From Verrucomicrobiota bacterium (GTDB lineage: Bacteria; Verrucomicrobiota; Verrucomicrobiia; Limisphaerales; JACPZS01): DNA of 42,306 nucleotides. Of this stretch, positions 16,656-26,600 are shown piece after piece; positions within the stretch are counted from its first letter, which is position 1, and each line of letters starts with the position of its first letter. Below the pieces are notes generated by a model that was given only the letters and a program-made list of their open reading frames with translations, was not told where the DNA came from and made no database searches. The position numbers and the translations under genes were made by a program. The stretch covers positions 1 to 42,306 of the forward strand of contig JACPZS010000146.1 in assembly GCA_016195385.1 (NCBI GenBank), given 5' to 3'.

Positions 16656-18002
16656 ATGAAACCAACCAAACTTATTCTCGCCGTCTGTCTGCTGGCGACC
16701 GCTGCGGCCATCGCCGCGCCGGATGCCGTTGTCAATTCGGACGTCATCACGATTCCCCGCGAGCAGTATCTCAAGATGCTCAAGGTAATCGAGGATCACG
16801 ACAAACTCGTCCAAGAAGTTAAAGAGATCCAAGCATTCAAGGCGCGCTTTGAGGAATCGCAAAAAACCGCCAAGTCCCGGCAAACGGAAACCGATCAGGC
16901 TTTGGACGAGTTGGACAAGCACTTGAAGGATGTGAAACAGATGGCCAAAGATTCCTTTCCCGGTTCGACCAAGACGTTGTTGACCGGCTATGGTTCCGCT
17001 GGATTCATCGCCCAGGATCGTGGCGGAACCAGGCAGTTCGGCGCCACGTTCAATCCGATTTTTCTTTGGAAGTTAAGCGACCGATTGATCTTCGAAGGTG
17101 AACTGGAAGCCGAGCTCGAAGGCCACGACACCAGCCTCGCGCTGGAGTTGGCGCAAATTTCCTACATCGTAAACGATTATATGACGGTCGGCGCTGGCAA
17201 GTTTCTGAACCCGATGAATTATTTTGTCGAGCGCCAGCACATGGCGTGGGTGAACAAGTTGCCCGACAAACCGTTGGCGGTGTACGACGGCTTGTTGGCG
17301 GAAACAGAGGTCGGTTTCCAATTGCGCGGCGGTGTGCCGGTCGGTTCAACCAAGTTTGGCTACTCGCTCTACGTTGCCAACGCGCCGGAATTGCGGTTTG
17401 ACGCGAGCAATGTCGGCGCGAGCGATTTGGGAACTCTGGAATTTAACAACTTCGACAACGTCGGCCGCCACGTCGCGGTCGGCGGCCACATCGGGTTTCT
17501 GCCGATTCCGGAGTTTGAGGTGGGTTACGGCTTCCAGGTTTCCGAAGTGACGCCGCCCGGCGCAAGTGAAAGTGTGAACTCGTTGCTGCATTCGGCCGAT
17601 TTGAGCTATGTCCGCGACTCCGCCCGGCTCCAAGGCACGTTAAACCTCAAAGCGCAGTGGATTTGGTCTCATGTGGATGGATACACCTACGATCCTGATA
17701 GCGCAGCCGGCGGTCCTTTTGCTTTCAACAACAATCGCAACGGCGGCTATGCGCAAATCGCCTATCGTCCTTCAAAACTCGAAAACGCCTGCCTCAAAAA
17801 CCTTGAGCCAGTCTTTCGTTATGACCTGCTCAAACAGGCCCGCACGCCGACGGGTACGGATGAACACCGTTACACCATTGGACTTAATTACTGGCTTGGC
17901 CCCACTACGGTCGCCAAAGTCGCCTATGAGTTCGACCACCAGAATGGCCCGAATGCCGATCGCCATAACGCGGTGCTTTTGCAATTGGCCACTGGCTTTT
18001 AG
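16656..18002 (+). CDS. Outer-membrane porin with N-terminal coiled coil
   Basis: A 448-residue exported protein. The signal peptide (1-21, ending AIAAPDA) is followed by a charged coiled-coil stretch (about 35-90, EDHDKLVQEVKEIQAFKARFEE). The remainder is a beta-barrel with alternating strand pattern (about 105-448), including FGATFNPIFLWKLSDRLIFEGELEAELE. It ends in an aromatic residue (LLQLATGF), as is usual for barrels recognised by BAM. The overall plan resembles OprO/OprP-type porins. The ATG at 16656 has GGAGG at 16645-16649; longer upstream frames overlap the cytochrome gene and are rejected. It lies between two cytochrome c genes, so it may be part of an electron-transfer conduit or simply co-regulated. 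Confidence 0.87.
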   Translation: MKPTKLILAVCLLATAAAIAAPDAVVNSDVITIPREQYLKMLKVIEDHDKLVQEVKEIQAFKARFEESQKTAKSRQTETDQALDELDKHLKDVKQMAKDSFPGSTKTLLTGYGSAGFIAQDRGGTRQFGATFNPIFLWKLSDRLIFEGELEAELEGHDTSLALELAQISYIVNDYMTVGAGKFLNPMNYFVERQHMAWVNKLPDKPLAVYDGLLAETEVGFQLRGGVPVGSTKFGYSLYVANAPELRFDASNVGASDLGTLEFNNFDNVGRHVAVGGHIGFLPIPEFEVGYGFQVSEVTPPGASESVNSLLHSADLSYVRDSARLQGTLNLKAQWIWSHVDGYTYDPDSAAGGPFAFNNNRNGGYAQIAYRPSKLENACLKNLEPVFRYDLLKQARTPTGTDEHRYTIGLNYWLGPTTVAKVAYEFDHQNGPNADRHNAVLLQLATGF

Positions 18003-18018
18003 ACGGAAGGAGCAAACC

Positions 18019-18324
18019 ATGAATACAAATAAATTCAGACTGTTGGCCTGGCTCGCGAGTGCTTCGTTCACTTTGGTCGTCCTGCTGCTCATCGGTTGCA
18101 GCACCCCGACCGCAACAACCGGAAAAAGCGCAAATGCCGCGAGCACGACTCAAAGCGGAGCCACCTTGTGGGCGCAAAACTGCGGCCACTGCCACAACAT
18201 CCGCGCTCCCGACTCCTTCAGTGACGCACAGTGGGACGTGGCCATGCTGCACATGCGCGTCCGGGCGAATCTGACGGCCGAAGAACACCGGCAAATTCTC
18301 GCTTTCCTCAAATCCGCCCATTGA
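18019..18324 (+). CDS. Small cytochrome c lipoprotein
   Basis: A 101-residue protein with a lipoprotein signal peptide: a long hydrophobic core (about 8-25) ends in the lipobox LIGC, with C27 as the lipidated residue. A Ser/Thr/Ala linker leads to a minimal haem domain with CGHCH (C55, C58, H59). Met in MLHMRVRANLT is the probable axial ligand, and a final helix follows. GGAAGGA lies eight bases before the ATG, which is 16 bases downstream of the porin stop. The lack of Asp after the lipid Cys (sequence CST) favours outer-membrane sorting by the E. coli rule, though that rule may not hold in this phylum. Confidence 0.87.
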   Translation: MNTNKFRLLAWLASASFTLVVLLLIGCSTPTATTGKSANAASTTQSGATLWAQNCGHCHNIRAPDSFSDAQWDVAMLHMRVRANLTAEEHRQILAFLKSAH

Positions 18325-18514
18325 AAATACGGCAGAAGCCATCCTCCATGTGAGGGCGGTTGTTTTCGAAAGTCGTTTTGCACCGCTGAATTACGATTGA
18401 GGCCCGGACATGCTGCTGAAACCCAGCAACTCAGCTTGAATCCATAAAACTCCCCTGCCCCATCTGGCCATCGCTTCGCTTGCCGTCCGCCGGCAAGTGA
18501 TTCAGAATGCCGCC

Positions 18515-21500
18515 ATGAACACCTGTCGAATGTTCTGCGCTGTGGCTGTTACGTTGAGTGTCGCTCGACTCGATTCCGCCGCCGCGCCGTCGGCCTCGCC
18601 GGATTTTACGCGTGAAGTGCGGCCCATTTTGTCACGTAACTGCTTCAAGTGCCACGGCCCGGATGACGCGGCGCGCAAATCCAAGTTACGCCTCGACGTG
18701 CGCGAACAGGCGCTTCAACCCGCGAAATCTGGTGCCGTCGCCATCGTGCCAGGCAACGTGGAGAAGAGTGAATTGGTGAAACGCATTTTTTCGGCCGACG
18801 CCGATGAAGTGATGCCGCCACCCAGCACGAAGACGCAACTCACTTCGTCCGAAAAAGAAATTCTCAAACGTTGGATCGCGGCTGGCGCAGAATATCAGGA
18901 ACACTGGGCTTTCGTTCGCCCAAAAAAAGCCGCGTTGCCGACGGTCAAACAATCTTCGTGGCCACGCAACGAAATCGACTATTTCGTTCTCGCGCGATTG
19001 GAGCAGGCGGATTTGAAACCGTCACCGCCGGCTGATCGTTACACGCTCGCGCGGCGAGTTTCGCTCGATCTCATTGGCCTGCCGCCGGCACCGGAGGAAG
19101 CCGACGAGTTCGTGAACGATTCGTCGCCAGACGCGTTTGAAAAATTCACCGATCGCCTGCTTGCGTCGCCGCAGTACGGCGAGCGCTGGGCGCGGCGCTG
19201 GATGGATTTAGCGCGTTACGCGGACACGAACGGTTACGAAAAAGATCGTCAACGCAGCATCTGGCCGTGGCGCGACTGGGTAATAAAAGCGCTCAACGCG
19301 GACATGCCATTCGATCAGTTCACCGTCGAGCAGATCGCCGGCGACCTGCTGCCGAACGCGACGCGCGACCAGATCATTGCGACGGGTTTTCATCGCAACA
19401 CGATGCTCAACGAGGAAGGCGGCATCGACCCGCTGGAGTTTCGTTTTCACGCAATGACGGACCGCGTCGGCACGACCGCCGCGACTTGGCTGGGCCTCAC
19501 ACTCCAATGCGCGCAATGCCACACGCACAAATACGATCCCATTCCGCATCGCGAGTATTATCAAGTGATGGCGTTTCTCAACAACGCCGACGAGCCAGAC
19601 TTCGATCTGCCGGATGATGCGCTCGCCGAAAAACAGCGCGCGAATTTGGAGAAAGCAGCAAAATTGCTTGCCGAAATGCCCGGCCAATTCCCCATCGAAA
19701 CGAACATTTGGCAAACACCGAAGCCGTTGAGTGTCGAGACCGCCAGTGGTCAAAAACCAAAATTGCTCGACGACGGCTCGGCGCTCTTCGCGGAGGAAAG
19801 TCCGGACCGGGACACCTACACCGTAACGTTGGAGACTGATTTGCCCGAAGTTCGTGTGCTGCGCCTCGAAGCGTTGATCGATGAAAAACTGCCGAGCAAA
19901 GGTCCGGGACGAGTGAAGCACGGGAATTTTGTTCTCAGCGAAATCACCGTGACCGCTGCGCCCAAAGACGCACCAGAGCAGATGCGACCTGTCAAGCTCA
20001 TCGCCGCGCAAGCGGACGCGGAGCAAAAGGAATTTCCCGTCGCCAATGCCTTCGATGGAAAAACGGACACGGGTTGGGCCGTGGACGAAGAGGGCAAAAA
20101 GTTGAACGCACCGCACCGCGCGATTTTCACTTTCGATCAACCCGTGTCGTTCGCCCTCGGCACGCGTTTCGTGGTAAAGCTCGATCAGCAACACGGCCAG
20201 CGGCACACGATTGGTCGAGTCCGCTTGAGCGTCGGTGTGCCCGCGGCAGATCAACGCCCGCTCGAAGTGCGTCGGGCGGAAGAACTGGAGAAACAATTCG
20301 CGGCGTGGCTTACGCACGAGCGCGGGCGCACTGTGAAATGGACGCCGCTTCGTCCCACCGAAGCCAAATCCAATCTTCCGCTGCTGACGGTGCAGCCGGA
20401 CGACTCAGTGTTCGCCAGCGGCGACATGACGAAGAGCGACACTTACGAACTGAAGTTCCGCACTGGCGCGCGCGGCATCACGGCGCTGCGCCTCGAAGCA
20501 CTGCCAGACGAGCGCCTGCCGATGCACGGCCCCGGCATGACTTATTACGAGGGGCCGAAGGGCGATTTCTTCTTGGGCGAATTGCAACTTTCCGTCGATG
20601 GCCAGGCAGTGAAATTTTCGCGCGCGACCGAGAGCTACGCGCGCAACGCGATGGGCGCGAACAATCCCGTGTCCGCCGCGCTGGCCATCGACGGCGATCC
20701 GCAAACCGGCTGGTCCACGAACGGTCGTGAGGGCGAACGGCACGAGGCGGTGTTCACGCTCGCCGAGCCACTGGCGCAAGCGAGCGAATTGAATCTCAAA
20801 CTGCAGTTCGGCCGCCACTACGCGTGTTCGCTTGGCCGCCTCCGCATTTCGGTCACGACCGACGCACGTGGCGTGGAAGCACGCGATTTGCCGGACTGGG
20901 TCGAGCCGCTGTTGCTCCTGCCGGATTCGGATCTGACCGCGGCGCAACGCGAGCGTTTACGCGAACAATTTCTCCTCACGTTGCCGGAACTGGCGAGCGC
21001 GCGTGAAGCCATCGAAAAATTGCGCAAGCCCTCCACACCTCCAACGACTCTCGTGATGCGCGAACGTCCGGCGGAAAATCCGCGTCCGACGTTCATCCAC
21101 AGGCGCGGCGAATTTCTCCAGCCCACCGAGCGCGTCGAGCCTGGCGTGCTCTCCGCCGTCGCGCCGTTCCCCGCCAACTGGCCGCGCAATCGTCTCGGCT
21201 TCGCGCGCTGGCTCGTCGCCACGAACAACCCGTTGACGGCGCGCGTCACGGTTAACCGCCAATGGCAGGCCTTCTTCGGTCGCGGGCTGGTGCGCACGAC
21301 CGAGGACTTTGGGTTTCAAGGCGAGCCGCCGTCGAATCCGGAGTTGCTCGACTGGCTGGCGGTTGAATTCATGAAGCAAGGCTGGTCGCTCAAGCGCCTG
21401 CACAAATTGATCGTGATGAGCGCGACGTATCAACAATCTTCACGCGCAACGCCGGAGTTGCTGGCGAAAGATTCGGAGAATCGGCTGCTCGCGCGCGGGC

Positions 21501-22105
21501 CGCACGTGCGGCTTGAGGCGGAACTGATTCGCGATGCCGCGTTGCTCGCCAGCGGACTCCTCTCGACGAAAATGGGCGGCCCCAGCGTTTATCCGCCACA
21601 GCCGGAGGGCGTGACCGAAGTCGCGTACGGCGGCGCGAAGTGGACACCGAGCGAAGGCGAGGATCGGTATCGGCGCAGCGTTTACACGTTCATGAAACGC
21701 ACCGCACCGTTTGCGATGTTCAACACGTTCGACGGACCAACCGGCGAATCGTGCGTGGCGCGGCGCGACATCTCGAATACCCCGCAGCAGGCGCTGACGA
21801 TTTTGAACGACGTGCTCTTCGTTGAAGTGTCGCAAGCGTTGGGGAGAAAACTGGCGGCGCGCGAAGGCAGCATCGAAGAAAAAATTCGGGATGGCTTCCG
21901 GCGCTGCTTGACACGCACGCCGACCGACGAAGAAGTTGCCGCGCTTGCGAAGTTTTTTGCACTCCAGAAACAACGCTGCCTCGCCAGCGAGCTTGACGCA
22001 ATAGCAGTCGCGGGCGATGGCTCCGGCGATCTGACCGAGCGCGCCGCGTGGACGGCGCTGGCGCGCGCGTTGTTGAACCTCGACGAAATGATCACGAAAG
22101 GTTGA
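18515..22105 (+). CDS. PSD1 and planctomycete cytochrome C domain protein (DUF1549/DUF1553)
   Basis: A 1196-residue exported protein. A signal peptide (1-24) precedes a planctomycete cytochrome c domain with haem motif CFKCH (C43, C46, H47) and DEVMPPPSTKTQL. DUF1549 follows (about 130-345; RWARRWMDLARYADTNGYEKD and CAQCHTHKYDPI with a second CxxCH). DUF1553 occupies about 885-1150 (NPLTARVTVNRQWQAFFGRG, ATYQQSS, RRSVYTFMKR). The middle (about 400-780) holds two copies of a discoidin-like module, each starting LRLEAL and containing a DGxxxTGW motif. The next gene, DUF1501, begins three bases after the stop. This pair is a PVC hallmark of uncertain function, often near polysaccharide degradation genes. 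Confidence 0.93.
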   Translation: MNTCRMFCAVAVTLSVARLDSAAAPSASPDFTREVRPILSRNCFKCHGPDDAARKSKLRLDVREQALQPAKSGAVAIVPGNVEKSELVKRIFSADADEVMPPPSTKTQLTSSEKEILKRWIAAGAEYQEHWAFVRPKKAALPTVKQSSWPRNEIDYFVLARLEQADLKPSPPADRYTLARRVSLDLIGLPPAPEEADEFVNDSSPDAFEKFTDRLLASPQYGERWARRWMDLARYADTNGYEKDRQRSIWPWRDWVIKALNADMPFDQFTVEQIAGDLLPNATRDQIIATGFHRNTMLNEEGGIDPLEFRFHAMTDRVGTTAATWLGLTLQCAQCHTHKYDPIPHREYYQVMAFLNNADEPDFDLPDDALAEKQRANLEKAAKLLAEMPGQFPIETNIWQTPKPLSVETASGQKPKLLDDGSALFAEESPDRDTYTVTLETDLPEVRVLRLEALIDEKLPSKGPGRVKHGNFVLSEITVTAAPKDAPEQMRPVKLIAAQADAEQKEFPVANAFDGKTDTGWAVDEEGKKLNAPHRAIFTFDQPVSFALGTRFVVKLDQQHGQRHTIGRVRLSVGVPAADQRPLEVRRAEELEKQFAAWLTHERGRTVKWTPLRPTEAKSNLPLLTVQPDDSVFASGDMTKSDTYELKFRTGARGITALRLEALPDERLPMHGPGMTYYEGPKGDFFLGELQLSVDGQAVKFSRATESYARNAMGANNPVSAALAIDGDPQTGWSTNGREGERHEAVFTLAEPLAQASELNLKLQFGRHYACSLGRLRISVTTDARGVEARDLPDWVEPLLLLPDSDLTAAQRERLREQFLLTLPELASAREAIEKLRKPSTPPTTLVMRERPAENPRPTFIHRRGEFLQPTERVEPGVLSAVAPFPANWPRNRLGFARWLVATNNPLTARVTVNRQWQAFFGRGLVRTTEDFGFQGEPPSNPELLDWLAVEFMKQGWSLKRLHKLIVMSATYQQSSRATPELLAKDSENRLLARGPHVRLEAELIRDAALLASGLLSTKMGGPSVYPPQPEGVTEVAYGGAKWTPSEGEDRYRRSVYTFMKRTAPFAMFNTFDGPTGESCVARRDISNTPQQALTILNDVLFVEVSQALGRKLAAREGSIEEKIRDGFRRCLTRTPTDEEVAALAKFFALQKQRCLASELDAIAVAGDGSGDLTERAAWTALARALLNLDEMITKG

Positions 22106-22108
22106 GCC

Positions 22109-23554
22109 ATGAATCCACTGCACCAACATTGCTTGAACGTCACGCGCCGGCATTTTCTCCGCGACTGCGGCGTGGGCCTCGGCAAGATCGCGCTGGCGGG
22201 ATTGTTGACCGAAGCATTAACGAATCGCAGCCGCGCAGCGACGTCCGGCGTGCCAAATCCGCTCGCGCCGCGTCAGCCGCATTTTTCCGGCAAAGCCAAA
22301 CGTGTCATTCATCTCTTCATGGCGGGCGCACCAAGCCAGTTGGAGTTGTTCGACTTCAAGCCCGAACTCGCGAAGCTTGAAGGCAAGCCGTTGCCGCCGT
22401 CCGTCATCGGCGGCCAGCGCTACGCGTTTATCCGGCCCGACGCCGCCGTGCTCGGACCGCGCTACAAATTCGCGAAGCACGGAAAATCCGGCGCGGAATT
22501 GTCGGAGATGCTGCCGCACCTTTCCAAAATCGTGGACGACATCTGCCTCGTGCATTCGGTGCGGACGGATCAATTCAATCACGCGCCGGCGCAAATTTTC
22601 TTCAACACCGGTTTCTCCCAGCCGGGCCGGCCGAGCCTCGGCTCGTGGGTGTTGTATGGTTTGGGCGCGGACACGCAGGAACTGCCGGCGTTCGTCGTGA
22701 TGAGCACGGGCAGCGGCTTGAGTGGCGGCTCGGCGCTGTTTTCAAGCGGCTTCCTGCCGACGATTTACAACGGCATCCGCTTTCGCAATCAAGGTCCGCC
22801 GATTCTCAATGTGAACAGCCCGGCGGGCGTCGATGCCAGACTTCAGCGCGACACGCTCGACCTGGTTTCTTCCTTGAACCAACGAAGATTGACTGCGGAT
22901 GGCGATCCTGAAATCGCGACTCGCATCGCTTCGTACGAAATGGCGTTCCGCCTCCAGACCTCCGCGCCCGAGCTGATGGATTTGAAGAGCGAGAGCAAGG
23001 AGACGCTCGAACTTTACGGTTGCGACCCCGCCAAGCCGTCATTCGCCCGCGCGTGTCTGCTCGCGCGGCGGATGATCGAACGCGGCGTACGCTTCGTGAA
23101 CATTTACCACGAGGGCTGGGACGCGCACAGCGACGTCGCCGGCAACGTGAAGAGCAATGCCGCCATCACAGACCAGGCCAGCGCGGCGCTCGTCCGCGAT
23201 CTCAAGCAACGCGGCTTGCTCGATGACACATTAGTGATCTGGGGCGGCGAGTTTGGACGCACGCCGATGGTCGAGTCCAATCCCGCGCTTGGCCGCAGCC
23301 TCGGGCGCGATCATCATCCGCAGGCCTACACGATCTGGATGGCGGGCGGCGGCATCAAGGCGGGCTTCAATTACGGCGCGACGGACGATCTTGGTTTTCA
23401 CGTCGTGGAAAATCCCGTTCACATCCACGACTTGCAGGCGACAATTCTCCATTGCCTCGGCTTCGATCACGAAAAACTCACGTACCACCACGCGGGCCGT
23501 GACTTCCGGTTGACGGATGTCCACGGCCAGGTCGTGCGCGAGTTGTTGGCATGA
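22109..23554 (+). CDS. DUF1501 (sulfatase-like) Tat-exported protein
   Basis: A 481-residue protein of the DUF1501 family, which adopts an alkaline-phosphatase/sulfatase-like fold. A twin-arginine signal is present (TRRHFLRDCGVGLGKIALAGLL, about 12-33). Conserved stretches include HLFMAGAPSQLELFDFKP, HSVRTDQFNHAPAQIF, YHEGWDAH and IWGGEFGRTP. DHHPQAYTIWMAGGGIKAG, with its candidate metal-binding DHH, lies near the C-terminus. A separate Cys/Ser formylglycine site of true sulfatases is not visible. It is translated directly after the PSD1 gene (three-base gap) and would act with it in the periplasm. The reaction is unknown. Confidence 0.92.
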   Translation: MNPLHQHCLNVTRRHFLRDCGVGLGKIALAGLLTEALTNRSRAATSGVPNPLAPRQPHFSGKAKRVIHLFMAGAPSQLELFDFKPELAKLEGKPLPPSVIGGQRYAFIRPDAAVLGPRYKFAKHGKSGAELSEMLPHLSKIVDDICLVHSVRTDQFNHAPAQIFFNTGFSQPGRPSLGSWVLYGLGADTQELPAFVVMSTGSGLSGGSALFSSGFLPTIYNGIRFRNQGPPILNVNSPAGVDARLQRDTLDLVSSLNQRRLTADGDPEIATRIASYEMAFRLQTSAPELMDLKSESKETLELYGCDPAKPSFARACLLARRMIERGVRFVNIYHEGWDAHSDVAGNVKSNAAITDQASAALVRDLKQRGLLDDTLVIWGGEFGRTPMVESNPALGRSLGRDHHPQAYTIWMAGGGIKAGFNYGATDDLGFHVVENPVHIHDLQATILHCLGFDHEKLTYHHAGRDFRLTDVHGQVVRELLA

Positions 23555-23692
23555 CGGAAAGAGTTCTTTTCATGCGCCGCAATTCAAAAGTGGAAACGCG
23601 AATGCTCCGAGCAGTGAAACGCAAAACCGCAGATCGGCGCGAATAAAATCACTTTTCCGCTGCATCGTTAAACCCGCTTTGAAATCGCCAGC

Positions 23693-26600
23693 GTGCATCC
23701 TCGCATTTTCATCGTCCTGCTGATTTGGGTTCACTTCGCGTCAACTGCCTGGCTGTCTAGCGCTGAAACTCTCTGGCAAATCGGCATCTTCGACGAATCA
23801 TCCGCCGAATTCAGTTCCATCAACGATCCCGTCACCGGCCAGCGACGCATCGACTACGCTGACCCGAAGCAGGATCCCGTTTTCGTCGTCGGCCGGAGCA
23901 CGCCCGCGCGGGATTGGTTTTCATTTCAACCCGGCTCCGCAAATGGCGGCGCAGGCTATCGTTCGCATCCTTTTATGATTCGCTTCGATTTGCCGGAGGC
24001 ACCGCACGGGCGATTCATGCTCCGGCTTTCGTTGCTGGCTTACAGTGCGCGACTGCCAATCCTTCAAGTCGAGATCAACGGCCATCGCGGCTGGTTTTAT
24101 CAACACCCGCGCTTGAGTTATCAGGCCGGCGACTCGGCGGTGTTTTTTCTGCCCCACTATTCGACAGCGCTAATCGAGTGTGTGCTGCCTCAAATGTTTT
24201 TACGCAAAGGGACCAACGAGTTGGTATTGACCGCCGTTGACCAGCCGAACGATCGCGATGACGTGCGTCCGTATGGTTTTCCCTGGCCGGGCAGTTCGGG
24301 AATTGTCTATGACGCAATCGCGCTGACTCGCGACGATCAAGCGCTGGAGTCCGGTGATGCCGAGGTCGCTGAAATTGTCCCGACGATATTTTACAAATCA
24401 AAGGGAGAAGCCTTGCTTGAGCAAATTGATGCGTTCCTTCGCTTCGGCCCCAAAAGCACAGACGGCAACGCGACGTTGCGAATTGGCGAGAACGTTTTTA
24501 CTCAAGCCTTCAAACGGAGTCGTGATTTCGGCGAAGAAAAAATCGAGTTCGACGTGCCGGAATTTGCTCCTGCCACGCGCGCGGCCTTGAAGATCGAGGG
24601 GAATGGAAGTTCGCATGACTTTTCTACCTCGCTCACCCCAACACGCAAATGGAATTTGTTTGTAGCGCCACACGAACACCTCGACATCGGTTACACGGAT
24701 TACGCGCCGAAGGTGGCCGAGATTCAGAGCCGTAGCGTGGATGAAGCGATCGAAATGATTGAGCGAAACCCCGATTTCCGTTTCACGCTCGACGGCTTTT
24801 GGGTAGTCGAGGAATTTATGAAAGGTCGCAGCCGTGAGCAGCAGCAGAAATTTCTCAAACTGATCGCAGAGGGAAAAATTTCCATCCCGGCGGTTTACGG
24901 CAGTTCGTTCACGGGTTTCGCCTCGCTGGAGCATTTGATTCGCTCGCTCTATCCGAGCAAGCGCTTTGCGAATGAACACGGCACGCCGTTCGATTTCGCA
25001 CTCATCACCGACGTGCCTTCGTATTCGTGGTCGCACGCCTCGGTGCTGGCTTCGGCGGGATTGAAGTATTTCGTCGCGGCGAGTGATGCGTATCGTGCGC
25101 CTTTCCTGCTTCAAAATCGTTTCAACGAATCTTCGCCGCAGTGGTGGCAAGGGCCGGACGGAAGGAAAATCTTGACGTGGTATGCGCGCCACTATCACCA
25201 AGTGGGAAGTTTGTTTGGGCTGCCCGCGCAAATTGTCTCCGGCCGCGATTCGTTACCGCGCTTTTTGCAAGCGTATGATCACTCCGGCTACAAATCCGAC
25301 GGCGTGATTCTTTTTGGAACCCAGGTGGAGAACACGGACCTCTTTCCGCAACAAACGGAATTAGTCCAGGAATGGAATCGCACTTACACTTTCCCGAAAC
25401 TGCGCTACGCGGGCTTCACCGAAGCGCTGGATTACATCGCGGGACAAAGCAGCAATGCCGCGCCCGTCGTGCGCGGAGACGGCGGGCCGTATTGGGAGGA
25501 CGGTTTGGGCGCGAATGCCGCCATCACTTCCCTCGCGCGGCGAAACGAGCAGCGCGCGCTTGTGGCGGAAATTTTTTCGACGATCAGCGCGCAAATCAAT
25601 CCGGTCATCGCGCCGGATCGCGGCGCGCTCCAGTTGTTGTGGCGCGACATCCTCATCATCGGCGAGCATACGTGGCACGCGGACACCAGTGTCAGCGATC
25701 CGACGAGTCAGCAGGCCATCCGCCAGGGCGCGGCGAAGGACGCCCACGCGGTCGATGCAGAGCGCGGCATCGATGCGGTGCTGAGTCGCGGCCTGGCGGC
25801 GATTGCCGACAACATTCCCGCGCCGGCCGGAACGCTCGTCGTATTCAATTCATTGAACTGGCCGCGCAGCGGCCTGATCGAAACGGATCTCAAGAAAGGG
25901 ATGGAGTTGGTGGATCAAACGACTAGGGCAGTTGTGCCGCATGAAATTCTTTTTTCCGGCAATGCGTTTCACCACGTTCGCTTTTTCGCTGATCAAGTGC
26001 CGGCGGTCGGTTACAAATGTTTTGCGACGCGGGCGATTTCGCCAGCGACGGCCTCGCCTGAAACAACTTCCGCCCCGATCCTGGAAAACAAATTCTACCG
26101 CATCGAACTCGATGCTCAAGCGGGCGCTGTGCGCAGCATCTTCGACAAGGAACTCAATCGGGAAATTGTCGCCACGAATGGCGCGCATCGTCTCGGCCAA
26201 TATCTCTACGTCACGGGCGCGGACGAATTGCCGAACCGCCTCGTGCAGTTCAGCACCGTGTCGCCGCTGCCGGAGTTGAAGATCCATCCCGCTGCTCATG
26301 GCCGCGTGGTTTCGGTGACAAAAGCGCCGTTCGGAACCGTGGCTCGACTTGAGAGTTCGACCACGAACGCTCCACGCATTGAAACCGAAATCATCCTCTT
26401 TGACTCCGAGAAGAAGATCGCGTTCGTCAACCGCGTGCAGAAAACGAAAGTCTATGCGAAGGAAGCCGCTTACTTTGCGTTTCCGTTTGCGTTCGACCAG
26501 CCGCGCTTTCGCTATGCGACACAAAATGGCTTTGTCGATCCCGCGCTTGATCTGCTGCCCGGCGCAGGGCGCGAATGGTTCACGATTCAGGATTGGGTGA

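Noticed and set aside
18325..18372. Terminator after the cytochrome lipoprotein gene (GCCATCCTC...GAGGGCGGT)
   Set aside because: The stem has mismatches and only four T follow, so the signal is too weak.
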